A stretch of DNA of 29,343 bases, taken from DASVRZ01 sp038228695. GTDB lineage: Bacteria; Verrucomicrobiota; Verrucomicrobiia; Chthoniobacterales; DASVRZ01. The stretch spans positions 1 through 29,343 of the forward strand of contig JBBRPA010000045.1 of the NCBI GenBank assembly GCA_038228695.1, in the 5' to 3' direction. Below, piece by piece: positions 1 through 6,674 of the stretch. The notes beneath the pieces were generated by a model that worked only from the letters and a program-made list of their open reading frames with translations, made no database searches and was not told the origin of the DNA. The translations under genes were made by a program, and so were the position numbers. Each line of letters starts with the position of its first letter. The first letter of the stretch is position 1.

Positions 1-55
1 TCAGTAGAAAAAGCCAATTTTCGGCAAAATCGCGCCCATACGACCACGGCGCATC

Positions 56-89
56 GCTCCTGACTCCGTTAGGAGCAGAATATTTATAG
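56..89 (+). repeat. REP palindrome with TATTTATAG tail (left outer)
   Basis: The arms GCTCCT (56-61) and AGGAGC (71-76) form a stem and are followed by AGAATATTTATAG. The palindrome plus AT-rich TATTTATAG tail is shared with the copies at 754-780, 846-872 and, in inverse, 979-1004. Confidence 0.7.
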
Positions 90-109
90 CAACGATAACA
101 CAGAACGTG

Positions 110-128
110 TTAGCTCCGTAGGAGCGGC
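110..128 (+). promoter_or_regulatory. Inner palindrome holding the transposase ribosome binding site
   Basis: GCTCC-GTA-GGAGC (113-125) is a perfect 5-base-arm palindrome. Its right arm contains GGAG (121-124), which sits 6 bases before the transposase ATG at 131. This is the only Shine-Dalgarno-like sequence there. If the hairpin forms in mRNA, it hides the ribosome binding site, as described for IS200-type transposases. Confidence 0.6.
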
Positions 129-130
129 CT

Positions 131-598
131 ATGGCAAACACCTACACCCAGATTTACATTCACATCGTGTTTGCCGTGCAGGGGAGACAGAGCCTCATTC
201 GTCCCGAACAGAACGATGAATTGCAAAAATACATCACCGGCATCGTTACCAACAACGGGCAAAAAATAATCGCCATCAATAACATGCCCGACCATGTCCA
301 TCTGCTCATCGGGCAAAAACCTAACATGGCGCTCTCCGATCTGGTTCGCGACATCAAGGCGGGATCATCGGGATTCATCAATGATCGTCGCTGGGTGCCG
401 GGACGGTTTGCTTGGCAGGAGGGTTTCGGTGCGTTTTCCTATGGTCATTCGCAATTGGATGCCGTGGTCCATTACATCCAGAACCAGCAGGAACATCATC
501 GGCAACGCACGTTTTCGGAGGAATATCAGGCGTTGTTAGAAAAATTCCACGTTCCACATGATGAACGTTACGTTTTCCAACCCGTGGACGCCGAATAG
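131..598 (+). CDS. REP-associated Y1/HUH transposase (IS200-like)
   Basis: This is a 155-residue single-strand DNA transposase of the Y1 (IS200/IS605 TnpA, RAYT) superfamily. Residues 54-61 carry the HUH metal motif as DHVHLLIG (H55, H57). Tyr104 in the AFSYGHS segment is the expected nucleophile that forms a 5'-phosphotyrosine link to DNA. The N-terminal YIHIVFAVQGRQ segment and the total length are normal for the family, so the gene looks intact. The ATG at 131 is supported by GGAG at 121-124. It stands alone, with no TnpB or accessory gene, and is bracketed by exact inverted repeats built from the same palindrome found scattered downstream. This favours a RAYT that acts on REP sequences over a classic IS200. 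Confidence 0.9.
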   Translation: MANTYTQIYIHIVFAVQGRQSLIRPEQNDELQKYITGIVTNNGQKIIAINNMPDHVHLLIGQKPNMALSDLVRDIKAGSSGFINDRRWVPGRFAWQEGFGAFSYGHSQLDAVVHYIQNQQEHHRQRTFSEEYQALLEKFHVPHDERYVFQPVDAE

Positions 599-600
599 AT

Positions 601-619
601 GCCGCTCCTACGGAGCTAA
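601..619 (-). repeat. Right inner palindrome, inverse of 110-128
   Basis: This is an exact 19-base inverse copy of 110-128, beginning 2 bases after the transposase stop codon. It contains the palindrome GCTCC-TAC-GGAGC at 604-616. Confidence 0.85.
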
Positions 620-635
620 TATTCTTCGGGGTGGT

Positions 636-666
636 CGTTGCTATAAATAGGACGACCCGACGGGTC
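636..666 (-). repeat. Right outer arm and palindrome
   Basis: CGTTGCTATAAATA (636-649) is the exact inverse of 81-94. It is followed by a different-sequence palindrome GACCC-GAC-GGGTC (654-666) in the position that mirrors the left outer palindrome. Confidence 0.7.
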
Positions 667-753
667 TATGCGTTCCGATGTAAATGGATACGTCACCCGA
701 TCATCGCGGTAGTGAAATACCATGTTCATCGGAATCGTCCGTCGTGATGGAAA

Positions 754-780
754 GCTCTGTTAGGAGCATAATTTTTATAG
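754..780 (+). repeat. REP palindrome copy
   Basis: GCTCTGTTAGGAGC (754-767) is followed by ATAATTTTTATAG. One base in the left arm differs from the perfect palindrome. Confidence 0.7.
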
Positions 781-845
781 AAGACCCCCAGCAGAGAAAT
801 ATGCCGAAATCAGATAAACGTTTGGCTCTTTGGGATAATCGCCTA

Positions 846-872
846 GCTCCGTCAGGAGCGTAATCTTTATAG
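846..872 (+). repeat. REP palindrome copy
   Basis: GCTCCGTCAGGAGC (846-859) is followed by GTAATCTTTATAG, in the same orientation as the 754 copy. Confidence 0.75.
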
Positions 873-895
873 CTCGGAATTCCCACAATGCATAA

Positions 896-908
896 GCTCC
901 GTAGGAGC
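896..908 (+). repeat. REP palindrome copy without tail
   Basis: GCTCCGTAGGAGC is a perfect palindrome identical to the core at 113-125. The TATTTATAG tail is missing here. Confidence 0.65.
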
Positions 909-978
909 AACACCTGCCAGAAAACGCCCGAAAGCCTATATCGCACCTACAGTGCTCATGCCCTCTCTGCGATGTTTT

Positions 979-1004
979 CTATAAATATCAAGCTCCTACG
1001 GAGC
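979..1004 (-). repeat. REP palindrome copy, inverted
   Basis: CTATAAATA (979-987) and GCTCCTACGGAGC (992-1004) form the inverse of the palindrome-plus-tail unit. Relative to the 846 copy it makes a head-to-head pair like a BIME. Confidence 0.75.
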
Positions 1005-1162
1005 CAATTTTTCATCGTTGCCAAGTTGCACTAGGTAACGCCGATGCTCACGAAGCTTGGCTTCGGTGTTAGAATAACTACCCCTTTCCTAATTTGTTCT
1101 GCAATTGGAGGTAAGTTTTGTTCACTTAGTGTCATATGATTTGGGAGTGCGTGGTTATTATA

Positions 1163-1612
1163 TTAGATGGTGTCTGGCGTGTTAGGTCGGACGATTCGAT
1201 AAGCAGAGGTGCCGCCAGTGATGATAGTCGGATCGATGCGTTGGTCGAAGGTTACCAGTTGGGCTTGGTGTTTTACTGCCAAGGCTAAAAGATAGACGTC
1301 GGTTAGATCCTTGGAGGCGGGAAGGGTGGGGAACATTTTCTCGTCGAGGAGAGAAATTTCGTCCGGCCAGAATTGGTGGCCCGGATTCGCTCGAATGCTG
1401 AGGAGCACGCGTCGGGCGTCGGAGGTGCTTTTCGATCCTGACGGGTAGTTGGGGTGGCCGAAGATGCGAAGAAAAGCGTTTTCGGTGAGCGGACAGGTGG
1501 CCCAACCGCTGCGACAGGCTTCGTTCGCGAAAAATTGCAACGCGGCGTCAGCGTGGACGTGATTGCTGTCGCCCAACGCGATGAGGAAATTGACGTCGAG
1601 GAGAGAAATCAT
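1163..1612 (-). CDS. vapC: VapC-type PIN-domain toxin
   Basis: This 149-residue PIN-domain protein is predicted to be a Mg-dependent endoribonuclease toxin of a type II system. The acidic quartet typical of PIN domains is in place: D6 in SLLDVNFLIAL, E44 in LTENAFLRI, D105 (with D102) in KDLTDVYLLALA, and D123 in LVTFDQRI. The TENAFLRIFGHPNY block resembles the mycobacterial-type VapC subgroup. Its ATG overlaps the stop codon of the upstream antitoxin by 4 bases, so translation is probably coupled. The gene appears intact. The RNA target cannot be told from the sequence. Confidence 0.88.
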   Translation of the reverse strand: MISLLDVNFLIALGDSNHVHADAALQFFANEACRSGWATCPLTENAFLRIFGHPNYPSGSKSTSDARRVLLSIRANPGHQFWPDEISLLDEKMFPTLPASKDLTDVYLLALAVKHQAQLVTFDQRIDPTIITGGTSAYRIVRPNTPDTI

Positions 1613-1884
1613 CTAACGATCGTTGCCAGGTCCACGTCTTCGTCGGCGTCCATCAACTTGTAAATCATCTCCGAGGTGATGGTGGTACCGCGTTTTTTAA
1701 GCCGAAGAATCCCCAACGGACCCGCTTCGAAGATGTGGGATTTTTCTGATTCGATCTCCAACTGCGGTTGAATTTCGCGACGTAGCGCGTGTTCGATCAT
1801 GGACTTGAGGGTCACGCGACGACGGTTCGCCACGGCCTTGGCTTCGATGAGCAGTTCGTCGGGTAGTTCGAGCGTGGTTTTCAT
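1609..1884 (-). CDS. vapB: VapB-type antitoxin
   Basis: This 91-residue protein lies directly upstream of the toxin and overlaps it by 4 bases. The N-terminus MKTTLELPDELLIEAKAVA, followed by a helix with RRRVTLKSMIEHALRREI, matches the ribbon-helix-helix DNA-binding fold of VapB antitoxins. The C-terminal part should wrap the toxin active site. The ATG at 1884 was chosen because the beta-strand KTTLELP begins the fold there. Reading further upstream gives an Arg/His/Pro-rich stretch that overlaps the divergent gene and looks non-coding. The pair is probably autoregulated through repeats in the 1885-1953 gap. Confidence 0.85.
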   Translation of the reverse strand: MKTTLELPDELLIEAKAVANRRRVTLKSMIEHALRREIQPQLEIESEKSHIFEAGPLGILRLKKRGTTITSEMIYKLMDADEDVDLATIVR

Positions 1885-1941
1885 AAGCTGGGTTAGCATA
1901 TGGGAAACTGGGTCTACGTCAAGCTGGCTTGCAAACTGGGT
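1885..1941. promoter_or_regulatory. Four direct repeats, candidate vapBC operator
   Basis: The 9-base motif AARCTGGST occurs four times in the same direction, starting at 1885, 1905, 1921 and 1933. It fills the short gap between vapB and the divergent DUF4130 gene, where VapB/VapBC complexes normally bind. Binding is inferred. Confidence 0.4.
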
Positions 1942-1953
1942 GCTTTGGATTGA

Positions 1954-2847
1954 ATGATGCGGATGCGGCAATTGATCATTTCCCCAGACTTGGCGAGTTG
2001 GCAGGGCCAGGCGCGGCTGGCGTTGGCGGCGGGGTGGTCGCCCGAGGAGGTGGTGTGGACGGAGCGGGTTAAAGGGCAAGTGGGGCAGGAGGAATTGGGG
2101 ATGTTTGCTGAGGAGGTGGCGGCAGACAATGCGACGGAGAAGACGGGGCCGACTTTTCGGGTGTCGAAGGCGTTTGTGGAGTTGGCGCAGAGGGTGGTAT
2201 GTCATACTTCGCCGCAGCGGTGGGCGGTGCTGTATCGAGTGTTGTGGCGGATGACGCGTGGGGAGGAACGTCATTTACTGGCGGTGTCGAGCGATCCCGA
2301 TGTGCGGCAGTTACTAGATTGGAGCAAGACGCTGGGGCGCGATATTCACAAGATGCACGCCTTTGTGCGGTTTCGCTTGGTGGGGACGGATGAGGCGACG
2401 GGGCGGGAGCAGTTTGTGGCGTGGTTCGAGCCGGAGCATCGGATTGTGCGGATGGCGTCGTCGTTTTTTCTGAAGCGGTTTGCAGGGATGGATTGGTCGA
2501 TTCTGACGCCGCTGGAGTGTGTGCATTGGGATGGCGAGCGGCTGCATTTCACGCCGGGGGTGAGTCGCAAAGAGGCACCGGATGGAGATGTGTTGGATGA
2601 TCTCTGGCGGACGTATTACCGAAGTATTTTCAACCCGGCGCGGCTGAAGGTGAAGGCGATGCAGAGCGAGATGCCGAAGAAATACTGGAAGAATCTGCCG
2701 GAAGCGGAGTTGATCGACGAGCTGATCGCGGGGAGCGCCGGACGGGTGAGGCAGATGTTAGCGAACGAGGAATTGGAAGCCCGACCCGCTCCGAATAATG
2801 CGTATCTGGCGAAGTTGCGGGCGATGAATGAGGAGCCGGGGGAGTAA
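1954..2847 (+). CDS. DUF4130 / TIGR03915-type putative DNA metabolism protein
   Basis: This 297-residue protein resembles the DUF4130 (TIGR03915) family. That family is usually encoded beside a SplB-like radical SAM protein and is also found fused to UdgX-type uracil-DNA-binding proteins, so a DNA repair role has been proposed. Supporting blocks are KAFVELAQRVVCHTSP, the DPDVRQLLDWSKTLGRDIHKMHAF segment, FVAWFEPEHRIVR, WSILTPLECVHWDG, and a C-terminal DLWRTYYRSIFNPARLK followed by MPKKYWKNLPEA. The start could be the ATG at 1954, 1957 or 1963; the third puts MRQLIISPD at the N-terminus. It is divergent from vapBC and convergent with rfbB, and no radical SAM partner lies on either side. The molecular function is unknown. 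Confidence 0.8.
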   Translation: MMRMRQLIISPDLASWQGQARLALAAGWSPEEVVWTERVKGQVGQEELGMFAEEVAADNATEKTGPTFRVSKAFVELAQRVVCHTSPQRWAVLYRVLWRMTRGEERHLLAVSSDPDVRQLLDWSKTLGRDIHKMHAFVRFRLVGTDEATGREQFVAWFEPEHRIVRMASSFFLKRFAGMDWSILTPLECVHWDGERLHFTPGVSRKEAPDGDVLDDLWRTYYRSIFNPARLKVKAMQSEMPKKYWKNLPEAELIDELIAGSAGRVRQMLANEELEARPAPNNAYLAKLRAMNEEPGE

Positions 2848-2859
2848 GCTTCGGATGAG

Positions 2860-3897
2860 TTATTTTTTGGGCAGGAGGGGTTTCCACCAAACTTCGTTGG
2901 CGAGGAACCACTGGACGGTCTTGCGGATGCCTTCGGGGAAGGTGTTGCGCGGGGTGTAGGCGAGTTCGGTGCGCGATTTCGTGGTGTCGACGGAGTAACG
3001 GCGGTCGTGCCCAGCGCGGTCGGTGACGTAGCTGATGAGGCTGTCGGTTTTTGTCCCGTGAGCGGCGGGGGCGTCAGGGTATTGGATGGCCCATTGCGGG
3101 TCAGCGGCGAAGGCTTCGTCAATGAGTTCGCAGAGAAGTTTGACGAGGTCGATGTTTTTCCATTCGTTGCAGCCGCCGATGTTGTAGGTCTCGCCGAGGC
3201 GACCGTTTTGCAGGACGAGATCGATGCCGTGGCAATGGTCCTCGACGTAGAGCCAGTCGCGGATGTTGAGCCCGTCGCCGTAGATGGGGAGCGGGAGGCC
3301 GCGGAGGGCGTTCGTGATGCAGAGGGGGATGAGTTTTTCGGGGAAATGATAGGGCCCGTAGTTGTTCGAGCAGTTGCTGGTGGTGACGCGGAGGCCGTAA
3401 GTGTGGAAATAGGCGCGGACGAAATGGTCGGAGGCGGCTTTGCTGGCGGAGTAGGGCGAGTTGGGCTGGTAGGCGGTTTCTTCGGTGAAGGCGGGGTCGT
3501 CGGGTCCGAGCGAGCCGAAGACTTCATCGGTGGAGATGTGATGGAAACGGAGGTCGGCTTTGCGGGCGGCTTCGAGGAGGGTGTAGGTGCCCTGGACGTT
3601 AGTACGGAGAAACGCGCCGGGGCCGGTGATGGAGCGATCGACGTGACTCTCGGCGGCAAAGTGGACGATGGTGTCGATAGCGTGGTCTGCGAGTGTAGAG
3701 GCGACGAGTTTTTCATCGCAGATGTCGCCGATGACGAGTTTCACGTGAGGAGCGTCTTCCGGGATACTCGCGCGACAGCCAGCGTAGGTGAGGGCGTCGA
3801 GAATGATGAGTTTGTCTTTGGGATGGGCGGCGAGCCAGTAGCGGATGAAGTTGACGCCGATGAAGCCGGCGGCGCCGGTAACGAGAAGGTTTTTCAT
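2860..3897 (-). CDS. rfbB: dTDP-glucose 4,6-dehydratase
   Basis: The enzyme converts dTDP-glucose to dTDP-4-keto-6-deoxyglucose in the cytoplasm, the second step of dTDP-L-rhamnose synthesis. The 345-residue protein is an extended SDR. It has an NAD-binding TGAAGFIG at 7-14, the RmlB-specific catalytic T123-D124-E125 in HISTDEVFG, and the Y149-x3-K153 pair in PYSASKAAS. The family blocks HFAAESHVDRSI and NCSNNYGPYHFPEKLIP are present. It starts directly after the rfbC stop codon (TAAATG across 3900-3895), so the two form a tight operon. rfbA and rfbD are not in the window. Confidence 0.96.
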   Translation of the reverse strand: MKNLLVTGAAGFIGVNFIRYWLAAHPKDKLIILDALTYAGCRASIPEDAPHVKLVIGDICDEKLVASTLADHAIDTIVHFAAESHVDRSITGPGAFLRTNVQGTYTLLEAARKADLRFHHISTDEVFGSLGPDDPAFTEETAYQPNSPYSASKAASDHFVRAYFHTYGLRVTTSNCSNNYGPYHFPEKLIPLCITNALRGLPLPIYGDGLNIRDWLYVEDHCHGIDLVLQNGRLGETYNIGGCNEWKNIDLVKLLCELIDEAFAADPQWAIQYPDAPAAHGTKTDSLISYVTDRAGHDRRYSVDTTKSRTELAYTPRNTFPEGIRKTVQWFLANEVWWKPLLPKK

Positions 3898-4497
3898 TTA
3901 GAGTGAGGTGGAGATTTTGGGAGCGCTGGGGCCGAGGTCGCATCCGGCGGGGTATTTTTCACAATCCGCGAAGGTCGGGCCGGCCTGATCTTTAGCGGCA
4001 ACGAGCGGTTGAACGCCGGTAGGCAGCGGCCACGGAATAGCGAGCACGGGGTCATTCCAGAGGAGGACGCGTTCGTCTTTCGGCGAGTAATATCCGGTGC
4101 ACTTGTAATGGAAATCGGCGGTGTCGCTGAGAACGAAAAAGCCGTGAGCGCAACCCGGTGGAGCCCAGAGGCGTTCGTGTGCTGTGGCGGTGAGCAGACG
4201 TCCATCCCAAGCGCCGAAGGTGGGCGAGCTTTCGCGCAGATCGACGATGACATCGAAGACGGTTCCGCTGGAGACCCAGACGAGTTTACCTTGGGCTTGG
4301 CCATTGACCTGATAATGGAGGCCGCGCAAGACGTATTGCGTGGAGCGGCTGTGGTTGTCCTGCACGAAATCAACGTCGAGGCCCATCTCCCGGTATTTTT
4401 TGCGGTTCCACATTTCGAGGAAAAAACCACGCTGATCGCCATGGATGTCTGGCGTGATGAAGAGGGCACCCTCGATGTTTAGTTTTTCGACTCGCAT
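3898..4497 (-). CDS. rfbC: dTDP-4-dehydrorhamnose 3,5-epimerase
   Basis: This cupin epimerase acts on the rfbB product to give dTDP-4-keto-L-rhamnose. The 199-residue protein carries the catalytic His61 in VLRGLHYQ, QDNHSRS (47-52) in the substrate pocket, and Tyr131 in FHYKCTGYY as the likely acid/base tyrosine. Other family blocks are RGFFLEMWN, GTVFDVIVDLRESSPTFG and WAPPGCAHGF. After the normal end, near AKDQAGPTF, there is a short Cys-containing tail, making it slightly longer than the usual 180-190 residues. It is first in the rfbC-rfbB operon. Confidence 0.95.
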   Translation of the reverse strand: MRVEKLNIEGALFITPDIHGDQRGFFLEMWNRKKYREMGLDVDFVQDNHSRSTQYVLRGLHYQVNGQAQGKLVWVSSGTVFDVIVDLRESSPTFGAWDGRLLTATAHERLWAPPGCAHGFFVLSDTADFHYKCTGYYSPKDERVLLWNDPVLAIPWPLPTGVQPLVAAKDQAGPTFADCEKYPAGCDLGPSAPKISTSL

Positions 4498-4652
4498 AAA
4501 AAGTCCCGGTAAACTGGCAGAATCGGACGACAGGGGAAAACGAAATTTTTTGCCACAGCTACGCGGGAATCCGCAGGGTAAGGGAGTTGGGAAAACGGAA
4601 AACCGTTGGCATGTCGCTGGATTTTCCTACCCGCATCCGCTATATCACGGTC

Positions 4653-5306
4653 ATGCAACGACTACGTGTGGCTTTGGTTTTTTCGGTGGCAATGGCATTT
4701 TCTGCCTGCGAAACGCCCATCGGCGACGCTTGGAATAATGCGGTGTCGAAGATGTCGCCCAACCGGGAGGATGACAGTGCTGCGCGCAACGGTATCAACT
4801 CGCAGCAACCCAGTGGCCAGACGCGGAACATCGATTCGGACACGGTTTACCTCGGCCCGAAACGTCCTGCGTCGCAGCCCAACCGTCCCGCGCCGACGTC
4901 TGGTCCGGTGCGCTTGAAGCCGTTTCGCAGTGCGACGGGAGCGAAGCCGCATCCGACGGAGCAAGCGGCAGCCAGAAGCGGGACCGATTCCCTGCCCAAG
5001 CCAACGCCGCATGCAAACGCCTCGGCAACCCCGAGGCTGACCCCGAAACCCACTCCAAAACCGACCCCTAAAACTACCCCGAAACCGACACCCAAGCCCG
5101 CTGCGGAGGGTGAGATTTCCGAAAAATCGAATCCGACTCCTGCTCCTGAAAACGCGCCCCCGCCGTTCGCCTCGCCCGTCCCAGGGAAAAAAGGCTACGT
5201 CACCAGCCCATTCAGTCCGGACGCCGGATTCATCGATGTGACGGGGCTGGATCCGGGTTCGGAGGCGAAAGATCCTTACAGCGGAAAAATTTTCCGCGTG
5301 CCGTAG
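4653..5306 (+). CDS. Proline/threonine-rich lipoprotein
   Basis: The predicted protein has 217 residues. The ATG at 4653 gives a classic lipoprotein signal: Arg-containing n-region, hydrophobic VALVFSVAMAF, and lipobox FSAC with the lipidated cysteine at residue 19. A longer start at 4587 would bury this signal. The middle is low complexity, with repeated TPKP units near residues 129-148 that probably form an extended periplasmic linker. A compact C-terminal block of about 40 residues (GYVTSPFSPDAGFIDVTG, then PYSGKIFRVP) looks like a small folded domain. The function is unknown. It is divergent from rfbCB and convergent with lhgO. Confidence 0.75.
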   Translation: MQRLRVALVFSVAMAFSACETPIGDAWNNAVSKMSPNREDDSAARNGINSQQPSGQTRNIDSDTVYLGPKRPASQPNRPAPTSGPVRLKPFRSATGAKPHPTEQAAARSGTDSLPKPTPHANASATPRLTPKPTPKPTPKTTPKPTPKPAAEGEISEKSNPTPAPENAPPPFASPVPGKKGYVTSPFSPDAGFIDVTGLDPGSEAKDPYSGKIFRVP

Positions 5307-5319
5307 GCTGTTAAGCGGC

Positions 5320-6522
5320 TCAGGTGGTTTTCCCGAGAATCATCCCGGCCACTTCGGCTCCGATCGCGAGCGAGGCGGTCGCGGCGGGCGACGGGGCATT
5401 GAGCAAGTGGAGCGCGTTCGGCCGGTGCAAAATGCTAAAATCCTGCACCAATTCCCCACCCGGCGAGATGGCTTGCGCACGCACCCCGGCGCCACCCGGC
5501 ATGAGGTCGGATTCTTGCACTTCGGGGACGAGTTTGCGGAGCGATTGAGCAAAAAGGCGGCGGCTGAACGAGCGCAAAAGTTCGTCCCAGCACATGCGCG
5601 GATATTTGGCCATGAATTGCCAAAGGCCGGGAAAGGACAACGCGTCGGCCAAGTCGGGCAGGGAGATTTTGGTTTTGGTGTAGCCTTCGCGAGCAAGGGC
5701 GAGGACGGCGTTCGGCCCGGCCTCGATGCCGCCGTGAATGAGGCGGGTAAAATGGACGCCGAGGAAGGGAAATTTCGGGTCCGGCACGGGATAAATCAGG
5801 TTCCGCACGAGATGCGAGCGGTCGGGTCGAAGCTGATAATATTCGCCCCGGAAAGGGAGGATGCGGTCGACGGGATGCTCGCCCGCCAGTTCCCCGACGC
5901 GGTCACAATGCAGGCCAGCGCAATTAATTAGGAAATCGGCAGGGTATTCGCGTTCGCCCGCCGCGATTTTCCAGCCGGCCGCATCCGGGGTGATGCGGGT
6001 GACTTTTGCGGAAATTTCCACGCGCCCGCTTCGTTCGGAAATAATCCGCGTCATGGCATCGCAAACCGCCCGGTAATCGACGATCCCTTCCTCCGGCACG
6101 CGGACGGCGGCGATCCCGGCGACATGCGGCTCGATCTCGCGCATGGCGTCGCGTTCGAGCCATTCGAGTCCGCGAAGTCCATTTTGCTGGCCGCGTTCGA
6201 GAAGCGTTTGCAGGCGACCCACTTCCTCCGCGTCGGTAGCGACGACGAGCTTGCCGCAAATCTCGTGGGCGATTCCGTTTTCCTTGCAGAATCGGACCAT
6301 TTTCCGGATGCCCTCGACGGCCAACCGCGCCTTCCGCGAGCCGGGTTTATAATAGAGGCCAGCGTGCAGCACCCCGCTGTTGTGGGTGCTCTGGTGGTTG
6401 CCGGTGCGCGCTTCTTTTTCGAGAACGGTGACGGACGATCCGGGCTGGCGCTCGAGCAGTTCGAGGGCGGTGGCGAGGCCAACAATGCCGCCGCCGATAA
6501 TGACAAAACGCTGGACCGCCAT
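5320..6522 (-). CDS. lhgO: L-2-hydroxyglutarate oxidase/dehydrogenase
   Basis: This 400-residue FAD enzyme of the DAO/LhgO family is predicted to oxidise L-2-hydroxyglutarate to 2-oxoglutarate and pass electrons to the membrane quinone pool. The FAD-binding GGGIVG is at 10-15, and the signature HNSGVLHAGLYY is at 47-58. Other family features are CGKLVVAT, INCAGLHCDRV, FRGEYYQL and a C-terminal APSPAATASLAIG loop. The length is normal. It lies 10 bases downstream of the 29-residue Lys-rich gene and in the same direction as hisF, so the three may be co-transcribed. Confidence 0.93.
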   Translation of the reverse strand: MAVQRFVIIGGGIVGLATALELLERQPGSSVTVLEKEARTGNHQSTHNSGVLHAGLYYKPGSRKARLAVEGIRKMVRFCKENGIAHEICGKLVVATDAEEVGRLQTLLERGQQNGLRGLEWLERDAMREIEPHVAGIAAVRVPEEGIVDYRAVCDAMTRIISERSGRVEISAKVTRITPDAAGWKIAAGEREYPADFLINCAGLHCDRVGELAGEHPVDRILPFRGEYYQLRPDRSHLVRNLIYPVPDPKFPFLGVHFTRLIHGGIEAGPNAVLALAREGYTKTKISLPDLADALSFPGLWQFMAKYPRMCWDELLRSFSRRLFAQSLRKLVPEVQESDLMPGGAGVRAQAISPGGELVQDFSILHRPNALHLLNAPSPAATASLAIGAEVAGMILGKTT

Positions 6523-6532
6523 TTCCGCTCGG

Positions 6533-6622
6533 CTATTTCTTCGGAGCCGGGGTCTGGCCGGGAAGGATCTTCTTTTTCGGTTTTTTGACTTCCTTGCGGT
6601 GACTGTTGTTTCCTTTGGCCAT
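6533..6622 (-). CDS. 29-residue Lys-rich small protein
   Basis: This short gene encodes a 29-residue, strongly basic protein beginning MAKGNNSHRKEVKKPKKK and ending in a Pro/Lys tail. AGGAG lies 8 bases upstream of the ATG (reverse strand, about 6630-6634), one of the clearest ribosome binding sites in the window. I recall similar tiny proteins of the form MAKG(N/D)NS...KKPKK from other bacteria, with no known function. It sits between hisF (52 bases upstream) and lhgO (10 bases downstream). A role in nucleic-acid or ribosome binding is possible from its charge alone. The strong start site and gene-like spacing argue against a chance reading frame. Confidence 0.72.
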   Translation of the reverse strand: MAKGNNSHRKEVKKPKKKILPGQTPAPKK

Positions 6623-6674
6623 AAAAATTCTCCTGGTTTGTCTTTGGGTTATTTAGCTGAAAAGTTGGCCATCG

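Larger units (their letters stand above)
56..666 (+). mobile_element. REP-flanked Y1 transposase element with nested inverted palindromes
   Basis: The element is mirror symmetric around the transposase gene. From outside in, each side has an outer palindrome (56-76 left, 654-666 right), a 14-base arm TATTTATAGCAACG (81-94) matched exactly in inverse at 636-649, a spacer of about 16 bases, and a 19-base inner arm TTAGCTCCGTAGGAGCGGC (110-128) matched exactly in inverse at 601-619. The inner arm is itself a palindrome. This layout fits a REP-associated tyrosine transposase (RAYT) domesticated or mobile unit, in which the enzyme recognises short hairpins as single-stranded DNA. The outer boundaries are inferred from the symmetry; no target-site duplication is expected for this family. 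Confidence 0.75.
667..1162. other. Gene-free stretch with dispersed REP palindromes
   Basis: No credible gene lies in this roughly 500-base stretch. It holds four further copies of the GCTCC-type palindrome, three with the TATTTATAG-like tail, spaced about 50 to 100 bases apart. The sequence between copies is unrelated, so this is a REP cluster and not a CRISPR or tandem array. Confidence 0.7.

Noticed and set aside
667..1004. Repeat cluster as a CRISPR array
   Set aside because: The repeats are short palindromes in both orientations with uneven spacing, and there are no cas genes.
3007..3906. Long plus-strand frame opposite rfbB
   Set aside because: It is a Gly/Val/Glu-rich shadow of a clearly conserved dehydratase gene.
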